20,258 nucleotides of DNA from assembly GCF_050729195.1 (NCBI RefSeq), contig NZ_JBOHKS010000201.1:1-20258 (forward strand), given 5' to 3'. The stretch is from Hypericibacter sp050729195. GTDB taxonomy: Bacteria > Pseudomonadota > Alphaproteobacteria > Dongiales > Dongiaceae. A program made the translations under genes and the position numbers. Shown here piece after piece: positions 1-7,174 of the stretch (position 1 is the stretch's first letter; each line of letters opens with the position of its first letter). The notes beneath the pieces were generated by a model. It was not told the origin of the DNA and did no database searches. It saw only the letters and a list, made by a program, of their open reading frames with translations.

Positions 1-875
1 AAGATGAAACCGAGTTCGGCGAAGAAACCCAGCATCTGGCCGGCGACGCCCTGGATGTTGTCCTGGCCGCCGACGATGATGAAGCCCGCAACCTTGTTGC
101 GGATCAGCACCCGGTTGTGGGTCGTGATCTGGTTCTGCACGCAGTTCAGGCGCTCGATCATCCTGAAATAGAGCGAGCTCGCATTGCCCCAGCGGATCGG
201 CGTGGAGACCAGCACCACGTCGGCCCAATGGACCAGTGCCTCGTAGACGGCCGTGAGCTCGTCCTTGTCGTCCATCTGCGTGATCGAGCAGGGCCAGGTG
301 CAGGCGTTGGCACTCTTCGAGTAGTAGCCCTCGCAGGCGCGGAATTTGAGTGTGTTGAGGGTGATGAGCTGCGTCTCGGCGCCGTCGGCAGCGGCCGCCT
401 CGAGCGCCACTCGCAGCAGATCCTCCGAGGTCGAATAGCGCGGCGCGCCCCGATCCATGATCGTGGTCGAGATGCCGGCCAGCCGCAAAGGCCCGTCGGC
501 CCGTTCGGGATCGCGTGCCAGGGGATGAGGCGTATGAGACGCGGGACGCGGATGGGTCGCCGAGGCCAGATCGACGAAGAGATCGCCACCCTCTTCCTTC
601 AGCAGATAGCGCGGCACGACGTCGGTGCTGCCGGGCTCGCCCTCGCCGGTCTCGCGCTGATAGGTCCAGCCATGCCAGGGACAGACCACATAGCCGTCCC
701 GGAGCGTGCCCTGCCCCAAGGGTCCGCCCGCGTGGAGACAGCGCCCCGAGATCGCGCCGAAGCGGCCCTGGTCCCAAGAGAGCGCGATCGGCTGGCCGCC
801 GACCGTCACCGCCTGCAGCGGCTTCTGCTTCAGCGTCGCGACCGGACCCAGCCGGTGCCATTCGGGATTCGCCAT
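1..875 (-). CDS. Rieske [2Fe-2S] domain fused to NAD(P)H-dependent FMN reductase/flavodoxin-like domain (partial)
   Basis: This reading frame stays open to the left edge, giving 291 residues with the C-terminus missing. The start is ATG at 875, preceded by a GAGGGG Shine-Dalgarno (SD)-like sequence. Residues 1-105 form a Rieske ferredoxin domain: RCLHAG (Cys46, His48) and VCPWHGW (Cys65, His68) give the CxH...CxxH ligand set of a [2Fe-2S] cluster. After a Pro/His-rich linker (about 106-128), residues 130-291 look like the flavodoxin fold of the NADPH-dependent FMN reductase/iron-sulfur flavoprotein group. Landmarks are RLAGISTTIMDRG (first strand and phosphate loop) and VLVSTPIRWGNAS (second loop). 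Cys181, Cys192 and Cys196 lie where iron-sulfur flavoproteins carry their cluster cysteines, but the spacing differs. The protein is probably a cytoplasmic electron-transfer or reductase enzyme; its substrate is unknown. It may be co-transcribed with the membrane protein 35 bases upstream. Domain calls are firm; the combined function is inference. Confidence 0.85.
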   Translation of the reverse strand, partial: MANPEWHRLGPVATLKQKPLQAVTVGGQPIALSWDQGRFGAISGRCLHAGGPLGQGTLRDGYVVCPWHGWTYQRETGEGEPGSTDVVPRYLLKEEGGDLFVDLASATHPRPASHTPHPLARDPERADGPLRLAGISTTIMDRGAPRYSTSEDLLRVALEAAAADGAETQLITLNTLKFRACEGYYSKSANACTWPCSITQMDDKDELTAVYEALVHWADVVLVSTPIRWGNASSLYFRMIERLNCVQNQITTHNRVLIRNKVAGFIIVGGQDNIQGVAGQMLGFFAELGFI

Positions 876-910
876 CGCCGCTTCCCCTCAAAAATGTCGT
901 CGGGATTGAA

Positions 911-1336
911 TCAGAGCAGATAGTTGATCAGCCAGCCGGACCCGACCAGCAGCCAGAAGGTCGTGGAGCTGACAAGGCCCGCGGCACCGGTGGCGGCACC
1001 CACCGCGGCATACCAGTATTGCTTCCGGCAGAGCGCGGCGATCGCGAACAGGATCGCCAGCGGCCCGAACAGGATCGGCAGCTTGATCAGCGCGACGATG
1101 CCGTAGATGACGGCGAGGAGCCCCAGGATGGGCGGCTTGCGAAACAAGGCCGGCGGCAGGGCGAAGACGGCCGAGGGCGAAGCGCTCTCTTCCCGCGGCG
1201 CCCAATAGGCCGGTTCCGGCGGCAGGGCTTCCTGCGACGTCACGGGCGAGCCCACGGGCGTCAGCCGCACCACCGAGGCCTTCGGGCCGGCGCTCACATC
1301 GAGGATGTCTCGAGGCTGTTCTTCGGGCTCGGCCAT
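911..1336 (-). CDS. small integral membrane protein, function unknown
   Basis: A 141-residue protein with ATG at 1336 and a GGAG SD six bases upstream. Residues 1-65 are hydrophilic, acidic and Pro-rich, probably disordered. From about residue 68 the chain is strongly hydrophobic, with helices near 68-84 and 86-103, a short Arg/Lys turn (CRKQYW, 103-108), and one or two more helices near 109-141. The arrangement suggests three or four membrane spans with a soluble N-terminal tail. I do not recognise the family. A competing reading frame over the same bases gives an Arg-rich, non-membrane product and is judged a shadow. It lies between infC, from which a hairpin separates it, and the Rieske-flavin gene, so it may belong with the latter. 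Confidence 0.7.
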   Translation of the reverse strand: MAEPEEQPRDILDVSAGPKASVVRLTPVGSPVTSQEALPPEPAYWAPREESASPSAVFALPPALFRKPPILGLLAVIYGIVALIKLPILFGPLAILFAIAALCRKQYWYAAVGAATGAAGLVSSTTFWLLVGSGWLINYLL

Positions 1337-1383
1337 CGCGTCTCCGACATCGAGTTTCGGGTGGAAACGGGGCGGAAATGAGA

Positions 1384-1412
1384 CGGGGCGGATCCTTGAT
1401 CGATCCGCCCCG
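1384..1412 (-). terminator. hairpin downstream of infC, probable terminator
   Basis: A perfect 11-bp stem (CGGGGCGGATC at 1384-1394 pairing with GATCCGCCCCG at 1402-1412) encloses a 7-base loop. It starts 27 bases past the infC stop. On the minus strand it is followed by a pyrimidine-rich tract (TCTCATTTCC) rather than a clean U-run, so termination may be partial or Rho-assisted. It separates the thrS-infC unit from the membrane-protein gene. Confidence 0.6.
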
Positions 1413-1438
1413 CATTCGGCGGCGCCTATTGGGGCGCC

Positions 1439-1975
1439 CTATTTGGGAGCCATCACCATGATCATCTGCCGGCCTTCGAGGCGCGGCATCTGCTCGACCT
1501 TGGCCAGGGCATCGAGTTCGGCGCGGACCCGGTCCAGCACCTTCATGCCCAGCTCCTGATGCACCATCTCGCGGCCTCGGAAGCGCATGGTCACTTTGAC
1601 CTTGTCGCCTTCCTCGAGGAAGCGATGCACCGAACGCATCTTCACCTGGTAATCATGCTCGTCGATGCCGGGGCGCAGCTTGATCTCTTTGACCTCGATG
1701 ACCTTCTGCTTCTTGCGCGCCTCGTTCTCCTTCTTCTGCACCTCGTATTTGAACTTGCCAAAATCGAGAATCTTGCAGACCGGAGGACTGGCATTGGGCG
1801 AGATCTCGACCAGATCGAGCCCGGCTTCTTCCGCCATGATCAGGGCTTCGCGCACGGACACGACGCCCACCATCGATCCATCCTCTTTCACCAGTCGCAC
1901 CTGCGGCACGTTGATCTGGTGATTGATCCGCGGACCGTCACGGGACGGCGCGGATTCCTGCGGTGGTCTAGCGAT
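1439..1975 (-). CDS. infC: translation initiation factor IF-3
   Basis: The product is IF-3, 178 residues if translation starts at AUC (1975). It binds the 30S subunit, blocks premature 50S joining and checks start-codon and initiator-tRNA fidelity. The N-domain opening (GPRINHQINVPQVRLV), the family signature around KILDFGKFKYEVQKK and the C-domain with KLRPGIDEHDY and VTMRFRGREM are all present. The frame has no ATG, GTG or TTG upstream of the conserved RINHQI block. The first conventional start, GTG at 1909, would delete that block and has no SD. ATC at 1973-1975 has an AGGAG eight bases upstream and gives the typical alphaproteobacterial N-terminus (M)ARPPQ. The gene lies 65 bases after thrS on the same strand, matching the common thrS-infC order. 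rpmI and rplT, which often follow, are absent here. Confidence 0.96.
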   Translation of the reverse strand: MARPPQESAPSRDGPRINHQINVPQVRLVKEDGSMVGVVSVREALIMAEEAGLDLVEISPNASPPVCKILDFGKFKYEVQKKENEARKKQKVIEVKEIKLRPGIDEHDYQVKMRSVHRFLEEGDKVKVTMRFRGREMVHQELGMKVLDRVRAELDALAKVEQMPRLEGRQMIMVMAPK

Positions 1976-1988
1976 GCTGACTTCTCCT
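1973..1988 (-). promoter_or_regulatory. infC ribosome-binding site with AUC start codon
   Basis: AGGAG (1988 to 1984 on the minus strand) is followed by an 8-base spacer and ATC (1975 to 1973). No other start codon in this frame has an SD or preserves the full N-terminus. In E. coli, infC starts with AUU, and IF-3 represses its own translation by rejecting such codons. The same autoregulation is inferred here. Confidence 0.8.
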
Positions 1989-2040
1989 AAACGATGTTGA
2001 TCCGAATATGGGATGTTCCGGCCGGCATTACAGCCTGACG

Positions 2041-4020
2041 CTAGAATGCACCCGCAGCAAGCATGGGCCCCGACTTCCCTGCGGGCGACCTTGCTTCTGT
2101 CTTCAGTCTATTGAGCGCCTCATCCAGCGCAAGGACTTCCTGCTCATTCCCGCCCAGGCGGCGCAGCGCCACTTCGCGCTTCTCCGCCTCGCGCTTGCCG
2201 ACCACGGCCAGGACCGGAACCTTGGCCAGGCTGTGCTCACGCACCTTGTAATTGATCTTTTCGTTGCGCAGGTCGGTCTCGACCCGCAGGCCCGCCGCGC
2301 GCAGCGTCGCCGCGACCTCCTCGCCATAGGCTCGGCTGTCGTCCGTGATGGTCGCGACCACTACCTGTAGCGGTGCCAGCCAGAAAGGCAGCTTGCCGGC
2401 GAAGTTCTCGATCAGGATCCCGAGGAAGCGCTCCATCGAGCCGAAGATGGCGCGATGCAGCATCACGGGGCGATGCTTCTGCCCGTCCTCGGCGATGTAG
2501 TTCGCATCGAGCCGTTCGGGCATCACGAAATCGACCTGCAGGGTCCCGCATTGCCAGGACCGGCCGATCGTGTCCTTCAGATGGAATTCGAGCTTGGGGC
2601 CATAGAATGCCCCCTCGCCCGGCGCCATCGTGTAGGGCAGCTGCGCCCGCTCGACCGCGAATTTCAGCGCGGCTTCGGCCTTGTTCCATATCGCATCCGT
2701 CCCGGCCCGCTTCTCGGGCCGGTCGGCAAAACGCACAGCGACATCGGTGAAGCCGAAATCGCCATAGACCTGCAGCAGCAGGCGGCAGAAATCGACGCTC
2801 TCTGCCGTGATCTGGTCCTCGGTGCAGAAGATATGCGCGTCATCCTGCGTGAAGTTGCGCACGCGCATGATGCCATGGAGCGCACCGCCCGGCTCGAAGC
2901 GGTGGCAGGAGCCGAACTCCGCCAGCCGCAGCGGCAGGTCGCGGTAGCTCTTGAGCCCCTGATTGAACACCTGCACATGGCAGGGGCAGTTCATGGGTTT
3001 CAGCGCGAAGATGCGCTGGGTCGGATCGGCGATGAATTCCTTGAGGCCGGCCTCGTTCTCCGAGAGATACATGTTCTCCCGGAACTTCTCCCAATGGCCC
3101 GAGGCCTCCCACAGCTTGCGATCGACCAGCTGGGGCGTCTTGATCTCGACATAGCCGGAATCGTCGAGGCGGCCGCGCAGATAATTCTCGACCGTCCGAT
3201 AGAGCGTCCAGCCCTTCGGATGCCAGAACACCATGCCGGCGGCCTCTTCCTGCTGATGGAAGAGATTCATCTCCTTGCCGAGGCGGCGATGATCGCGCTT
3301 CTCGGCCTCCTCCAGCATCGTCAGATATTGCTGGAGCTGCTTCTCGTCGGCCCAGGCCGTGCCGTAGACGCGCTGAAGCTGCTGGTTGTTGGCATCGCCG
3401 CGCCAATAGGCACCCGACACCCTCATCAGCTTGAAGGCCTTGCCCAGCTTGCCCGTCGAGGGCAGATGGGGGCCCGTGCACATATCCAGCCAGTTGCCCT
3501 GGCGATAGATCGAGATCTCCTCGTCCTTGGGGATCTCCAGCACCCACTCGGCCTTGTATTTCTCGCCATGCTCCTTGAACCAGCGCACCGCCTCGTCGCG
3601 GCTCCAGATCTCGCGCGTGATGGTCTCGTCGCGATCGACGATCTCGCGCATGCGCTGCTCGATCTTGGCGAAGTCATCGGGCGTGAAGGGCTCGTCGCGG
3701 ACGAAATCGTAATAGAAGCCGTTCTCGATCGAGGGGCCGAAGGTGATCTGGGTCCCGGGATAGAGCTCCTGCACCGCCTCGGCCAGCACATGGGCGGCGT
3801 CGTGGCGCAGCAGCTCGAGCGCATCGGGATGTTTGCGGGTGACGATCTCGATCTTGGCGTCGCGATCGACGACGGTCGCCAAATCCTTGACCTCACCGTC
3901 GAGCTTCAGGGCCAGCGCGTCGCGCGCCAGGCCCTTGCCGATCGAGGCGGCAATCTCGGCACCGGAAACCGGCTGGTCATAGGACCGCTGGCTGCCGTCG
4001 GGTAGCGTGATGTGAATCAT
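2041..4020 (-). CDS. thrS: threonyl-tRNA synthetase
   Basis: A 659-residue class II synthetase that charges tRNA-Thr, close to the usual full length. Domains in order: TGS (about 1-62); the second N-terminal editing domain (about 63-240), with the HxxxH pair His73/His77 and Cys181/His185 that hydrolyse Ser-tRNA(Thr); the catalytic core (about 245-545); and the anticodon-binding domain (about 550-650). Zn ligands that position threonine are Cys345 (in MNCPCH), His396 (in DDAHIFC) and His522 (in VMLHRAIFGS). Motif 2 (GSCHRFEPGGALHGIMRVR) and motif 3 (HRAIFGSMERF) are intact. The ATG start at 4020 has only a weak purine-rich SD, and a small hairpin lies in the leader. infC follows after 65 bases, so co-transcription is likely. 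Confidence 0.98.
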   Translation of the reverse strand: MIHITLPDGSQRSYDQPVSGAEIAASIGKGLARDALALKLDGEVKDLATVVDRDAKIEIVTRKHPDALELLRHDAAHVLAEAVQELYPGTQITFGPSIENGFYYDFVRDEPFTPDDFAKIEQRMREIVDRDETITREIWSRDEAVRWFKEHGEKYKAEWVLEIPKDEEISIYRQGNWLDMCTGPHLPSTGKLGKAFKLMRVSGAYWRGDANNQQLQRVYGTAWADEKQLQQYLTMLEEAEKRDHRRLGKEMNLFHQQEEAAGMVFWHPKGWTLYRTVENYLRGRLDDSGYVEIKTPQLVDRKLWEASGHWEKFRENMYLSENEAGLKEFIADPTQRIFALKPMNCPCHVQVFNQGLKSYRDLPLRLAEFGSCHRFEPGGALHGIMRVRNFTQDDAHIFCTEDQITAESVDFCRLLLQVYGDFGFTDVAVRFADRPEKRAGTDAIWNKAEAALKFAVERAQLPYTMAPGEGAFYGPKLEFHLKDTIGRSWQCGTLQVDFVMPERLDANYIAEDGQKHRPVMLHRAIFGSMERFLGILIENFAGKLPFWLAPLQVVVATITDDSRAYGEEVAATLRAAGLRVETDLRNEKINYKVREHSLAKVPVLAVVGKREAEKREVALRRLGGNEQEVLALDEALNRLKTEARSPAGKSGPMLAAGAF

Positions 4021-4037
4021 GGAGCCGTTCGAGCTTC

Positions 4038-4058
4038 TTCGGCCGGTCGAAGGCCGAA
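4038..4058 (-). other. short hairpin in the thrS leader
   Basis: A 7-bp stem (TTCGGCC/GGCCGAA) with a 7-base loop ends 18 bases before the thrS ATG. It could limit ribosome access. E. coli ThrRS represses its own mRNA through leader hairpins that mimic the tRNA-Thr anticodon arm. This loop (UUCGACC on the mRNA) contains no threonine anticodon, so a direct equivalent is not supported. Confidence 0.3.
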
Positions 4059-4132
4059 ATATGATGGGAATCCAGGCAGAACTGGACCGGATTCAGGTTG
4101 AGAAAGGGTAATTAACGCCCAAACCGCCGGAA

Positions 4133-5311
4133 TTAAGAGGGGATCGAGGCCTCTGTCAAGGCGGGCGCCGGACGCCAGCTGGGCCGTTCCATCAACTCGC
4201 GATAGACGGCCAGGGTCCCGGCACACATCGTAGTTCGGGCATAACGGGCCCGGGCGCGCTGGGCGGTTTCGGCCGCGAGGCGCGCCCGAAGGTCGGGATC
4301 GAGATCGAGGGCCCGGCCGATCGCCGAGGCCAGCGCCGCCGGATCCTCGGGCGGTACCAGCCAGGCCATCTCGTTGCCGGCCACCTGTTCGCGGGCGCTG
4401 CCGCGGTCGGTCGAGACCACCGGACGGCCCATGGCCTGGGCCTCCGCCAGCACCAGGCTGAAGGCCTCGGGCACGGGGGCGGCGTTCAGCACCACATCGG
4501 CCAGCATATAGGCAGCCGCCATGTCGCGGCATTCCGGCACGATATGGAACCGGCCGTTCAGGCCGGCAGCGCGGGCCTTGGCCTCGAGCTCGGCGCTATA
4601 GCCCGGATGATCGCCCTCGGCTCCCACCACCAGGCAGTGGAAGGCGCGGTCCTTGATCCGGGCCAGCGCATCGATCAGCAGGGCATGGCCGTTATGCGGC
4701 ATCAGCCGGCCGGGCAGCATCAGCACCGGCAGATCGTCCGGCAGGCCCCAGAGGCGAGCCAGGCGGATCATGCGCGGCGCCGTCACCCGGGCCGGGTCGA
4801 AGCTGTCGGTATCGATGCCGCGGCGCACGAGGCGCAAGCGGCGGTCATCGACCTTGTGCTGCTCATAGGCGAGCCGCGCGACGAAATCGGAAACCGCGAT
4901 CACGCGATCGCCGCGTGCGAGCGCCGACGCATAGAAGCGATCGAAGGCGCCCACGGTCGGGCCGCCGAGATCGAAGGTGGTGACGAGAGGACGGCTCGTG
5001 CGACGCGCGGCGAGATAAGCCGGCCAAGCCGCATGCAAGCCGCGCGCATGGACGATGTCGACGGATTCGCTGCGGATCAGCCGCACCAGTTTCGAGGCCG
5101 ACGCCATCATGCCGAGCGGATTGCGCCGGTCGAGCGCGATGCGGATATGGCGAGCACCCGAACGCGGCAATTCCGCGACGAGAGCGCCGCCGCTCGACGC
5201 GATCAGCGCCGTGCCGCTCTCATCCTGCACCGCCCCCGCGATGTCCAGCGCGATCCGATCGCCGGCTTGCGCCAGCGTCGGCAGCACCAGCAAGACCACC
5301 GGCTCATTCAT
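4133..5311 (-). CDS. glycosyltransferase, GT4-like (GT-B fold)
   Basis: A 392-residue retaining-type glycosyltransferase. The N-terminal half holds the acceptor-side Rossmann domain (VVLLVLPTLAQAGDR at the start; DIVHARGLHAAWPAY; VSDFVARL). The C-terminal half begins near LPGRLMPHNGHALLIDAL and carries the donor-binding EX7E motif in PEAFSLVLAEAQAMGRPVV, followed by VPPEDPAALASAI. No membrane span is seen, so it is probably cytoplasmic or peripheral, acting on a lipid-linked or surface glycan; the sugar and acceptor are unknown. ATG at 5311 was chosen because AAGAGG lies six bases upstream and the conserved first beta-strand follows at once. The in-frame ATGs at 5329 and 5380 lack an SD. The gene ends 112 bases before thrS and is divergent from the hydrolase at 5384. 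Confidence 0.9.
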   Translation of the reverse strand: MNEPVVLLVLPTLAQAGDRIALDIAGAVQDESGTALIASSGGALVAELPRSGARHIRIALDRRNPLGMMASASKLVRLIRSESVDIVHARGLHAAWPAYLAARRTSRPLVTTFDLGGPTVGAFDRFYASALARGDRVIAVSDFVARLAYEQHKVDDRRLRLVRRGIDTDSFDPARVTAPRMIRLARLWGLPDDLPVLMLPGRLMPHNGHALLIDALARIKDRAFHCLVVGAEGDHPGYSAELEAKARAAGLNGRFHIVPECRDMAAAYMLADVVLNAAPVPEAFSLVLAEAQAMGRPVVSTDRGSAREQVAGNEMAWLVPPEDPAALASAIGRALDLDPDLRARLAAETAQRARARYARTTMCAGTLAVYRELMERPSWRPAPALTEASIPS

Positions 5312-5383
5312 CGCCGGCCTCTTCGTTGCCATGTTAATGTCGGGGGCCTCGACCGATCCCGATGCGTCCATTACACCCACGCC

Positions 5384-6187
5384 ATGTCCGTCACGTCACG
5401 CGAATCCCCCCGCCATAAGAGTCTAGCACGCGAAGACGGTACGACAACCGCCTACCACCGATTCGCAGGCGAAGATGGTCGAAATTTGCCAGGTGTGGTT
5501 TTTTTGAGCGGGTTCGCCTCAGACATGACCGGAACCAAGGCCGTTTTCCTCGAATCGCATTGCAGAAAACGCGGGCAAGCCTTCATCCGGTTCGATTATT
5601 TCGGTCATGGCGCGTCGTCCGGGCGGTTCTCGGAGGGAACCATCAGCCGCTGGCGCGAGGACTCGCTGGCCGTCATCGATCGTTTGACCGACGGTCCGCA
5701 GATCCTGGTCGGCTCCAGCATGGGCGGCTGGATCATGCTGCTCGCGGCCCTGTCGCGACCGGCTCGCATCGCCGGTCTGATCGGCATCGCCGCCGCCCCC
5801 GACTTCACCGAGGAACTGATGTGGAATCGCATGACGACCCCCATCAGGGAACAATTGATACGCACCGGCGAGTGGCATGAGCCCTCACGCTATGGGCCTG
5901 ATCTGCCGATTACACGCAATTTGATCGAGGATGGTCGCCATCATTTGTTATTGGCGCAGCCCATCGCGGTGGATTGTCCGGTCCGGCTGTTGCAGGGCAT
6001 GGCGGATCCCGATGTGCCCTGGCGCTGGGCGGTGCGTATTGCCGAACGGCTCGCGACCGCGGATGTCGCGGTGACCTTGATCAAGGATGGTGATCACCGG
6101 CTGTCGCGCCCGCAGGATCTGGAACGGCTCGCTTCCGTTATCGATGAAATGTCGGCGACAGCGTCTCGTCCGCCAGCAGCGCCTTGA
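5384..6187 (+). CDS. alpha/beta hydrolase (ABHD10-like serine esterase/thioesterase)
   Basis: A 267-residue single-domain alpha/beta hydrolase. VVFLSGFASDMTGTKA supplies the oxyanion-loop strand, FIRFDYFGHGASSG is the family's conserved strand-turn, and VGSSMGG (GxSxG) gives nucleophile Ser112. The acid is Asp208 or Asp210 in GMADPDVPW, and the catalytic His238 lies in KDGDHRLS. The pattern resembles ABHD10-type carboxylesterase/thioesterases; the substrate is unknown. There is no signal peptide, so it is cytoplasmic. The start at ATG 5384 fits the family, although no SD is visible. The frame remains open far upstream, but that part lies antisense to the glycosyltransferase. The last 50 bases overlap the end of the convergent SDR gene. 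Confidence 0.88.
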   Translation: MSVTSRESPRHKSLAREDGTTTAYHRFAGEDGRNLPGVVFLSGFASDMTGTKAVFLESHCRKRGQAFIRFDYFGHGASSGRFSEGTISRWREDSLAVIDRLTDGPQILVGSSMGGWIMLLAALSRPARIAGLIGIAAAPDFTEELMWNRMTTPIREQLIRTGEWHEPSRYGPDLPITRNLIEDGRHHLLLAQPIAVDCPVRLLQGMADPDVPWRWAVRIAERLATADVAVTLIKDGDHRLSRPQDLERLASVIDEMSATASRPPAAP

Positions 6188-7079
6188 GCCCCGCACGATA
6201 ATCGGGATAGGCGAGCGTCACGCCCAACTCGCGCTTGATGCGATCGTTGCGCACGCGCTTGTTGTCCTCATAGAAGCTGCGCGCCATCGGCGAGAGCTCG
6301 GCTGCATCGAACGGCACCGGCGGTGGCGGCTCAACCCCCAGAAGCTGGCAGGCATAGGCGATGACTTCCGCCGGCGGGGCGGGATCGTCGTCGCAGAGAT
6401 TATAGGCGGCACCCGGATGAGGCCGCGCGATCGAGGCTTCGAGCACGCTCGCGATATCGGCGACATGGATGCGGCTGAAGATCTGGCCCGGCTTGATCAC
6501 GCGCTTGGCCTTGCCCGACCGCACCGTATCGAGCGCGCTGCGGCCGGGTCCGTAGATGCCGGCAAGACGAAAGAGATGAACCGGAATCCGATGCCGCTCG
6601 CCCAGCGCCAGCCAGCCGCGCTCGGCCTCCAGCCGCCGCCGGCCGCGGTCGCCCGAGGGCGTAAGGGGGCTGGTCTCGTCGACCCAGCCGCCCTGGCGGT
6701 CGCCATAGACGCCGGTGGTCGAGAGATAGCCCAGCCAGGCCAGCCCGTTTCCCAGGGCGGCGATATCGTCGCCATGAACATCGAGCGCCGGATCGCCGCT
6801 GGGTTCGTTCCGGCCATCGGGCGGTGCGCCGATCAGGAGATGGGTCGTGCCGGCCAGGACGGCCTTCGGGTCGGCCAGCGGATGATCGCGGTCGAAATGA
6901 TGGATCTCGAAGCCACGCGCCTCGATCGCCTGGCGTTTCTCCGGATCGCGGCTGGTTCCGGCGATGCGCCAGCCTTGTCCGGCCAGCCGTTCCGCCAGCG
7001 CCAGCGCGCTGAAGCCCAGCCCGAAGGCGAAAAGACGCGGCGCTTTGTCACGATCGCCGGCGGGACCCGATCTCGTCAT
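6138..7079 (-). CDS. atypical SDR / NAD(P)-dependent epimerase-dehydratase family protein (YeeZ-like)
   Basis: A 313-residue Rossmann protein starting at ATG 7079 (MTRSGPAGD). RLFAFGLGFSALALAE is the nucleotide-binding glycine loop, GTSRDPEKRQ the following strand with an Arg suited to NADP, and YLSTTGVYGDRQGGWVDE and RLAGIYGPGRSALD are landmarks of the extended/atypical SDR group that includes E. coli YeeZ. No classical YxxxK catalytic pair is evident, which is usual for this subgroup, so activity cannot be predicted. The start gives a normal N-terminus but has no good SD. In-frame ATGs at 7136 and 7154 only add a low-complexity extension. Its 3' end overlaps the hydrolase gene by 50 bases on the opposite strand. 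Its promoter region is shared with the divergent TPR gene. Confidence 0.87.
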   Translation of the reverse strand: MTRSGPAGDRDKAPRLFAFGLGFSALALAERLAGQGWRIAGTSRDPEKRQAIEARGFEIHHFDRDHPLADPKAVLAGTTHLLIGAPPDGRNEPSGDPALDVHGDDIAALGNGLAWLGYLSTTGVYGDRQGGWVDETSPLTPSGDRGRRRLEAERGWLALGERHRIPVHLFRLAGIYGPGRSALDTVRSGKAKRVIKPGQIFSRIHVADIASVLEASIARPHPGAAYNLCDDDPAPPAEVIAYACQLLGVEPPPPVPFDAAELSPMARSFYEDNKRVRNDRIKRELGVTLAYPDYRAGLKALLADETLSPTFHR

Positions 7080-7174
7080 GCTTGCCAAGGAACCATCCAG
7101 GAGAGAGGCTCTGCCTCCCGGCGACCGAGCCGACATGACGCCGGTCGATGGCAACCAGGAAACATGCCTTGCCC

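Noticed and set aside
2455..4005. A 516-codon open frame antisense to thrS
   Set aside because: Same cause: shadow of thrS, no domain, no credible start.
4544..5383. N-terminal extension of the hydrolase reading frame
   Set aside because: The frame is open only because it runs antisense to the glycosyltransferase. The alpha/beta hydrolase fold is complete from 5384.
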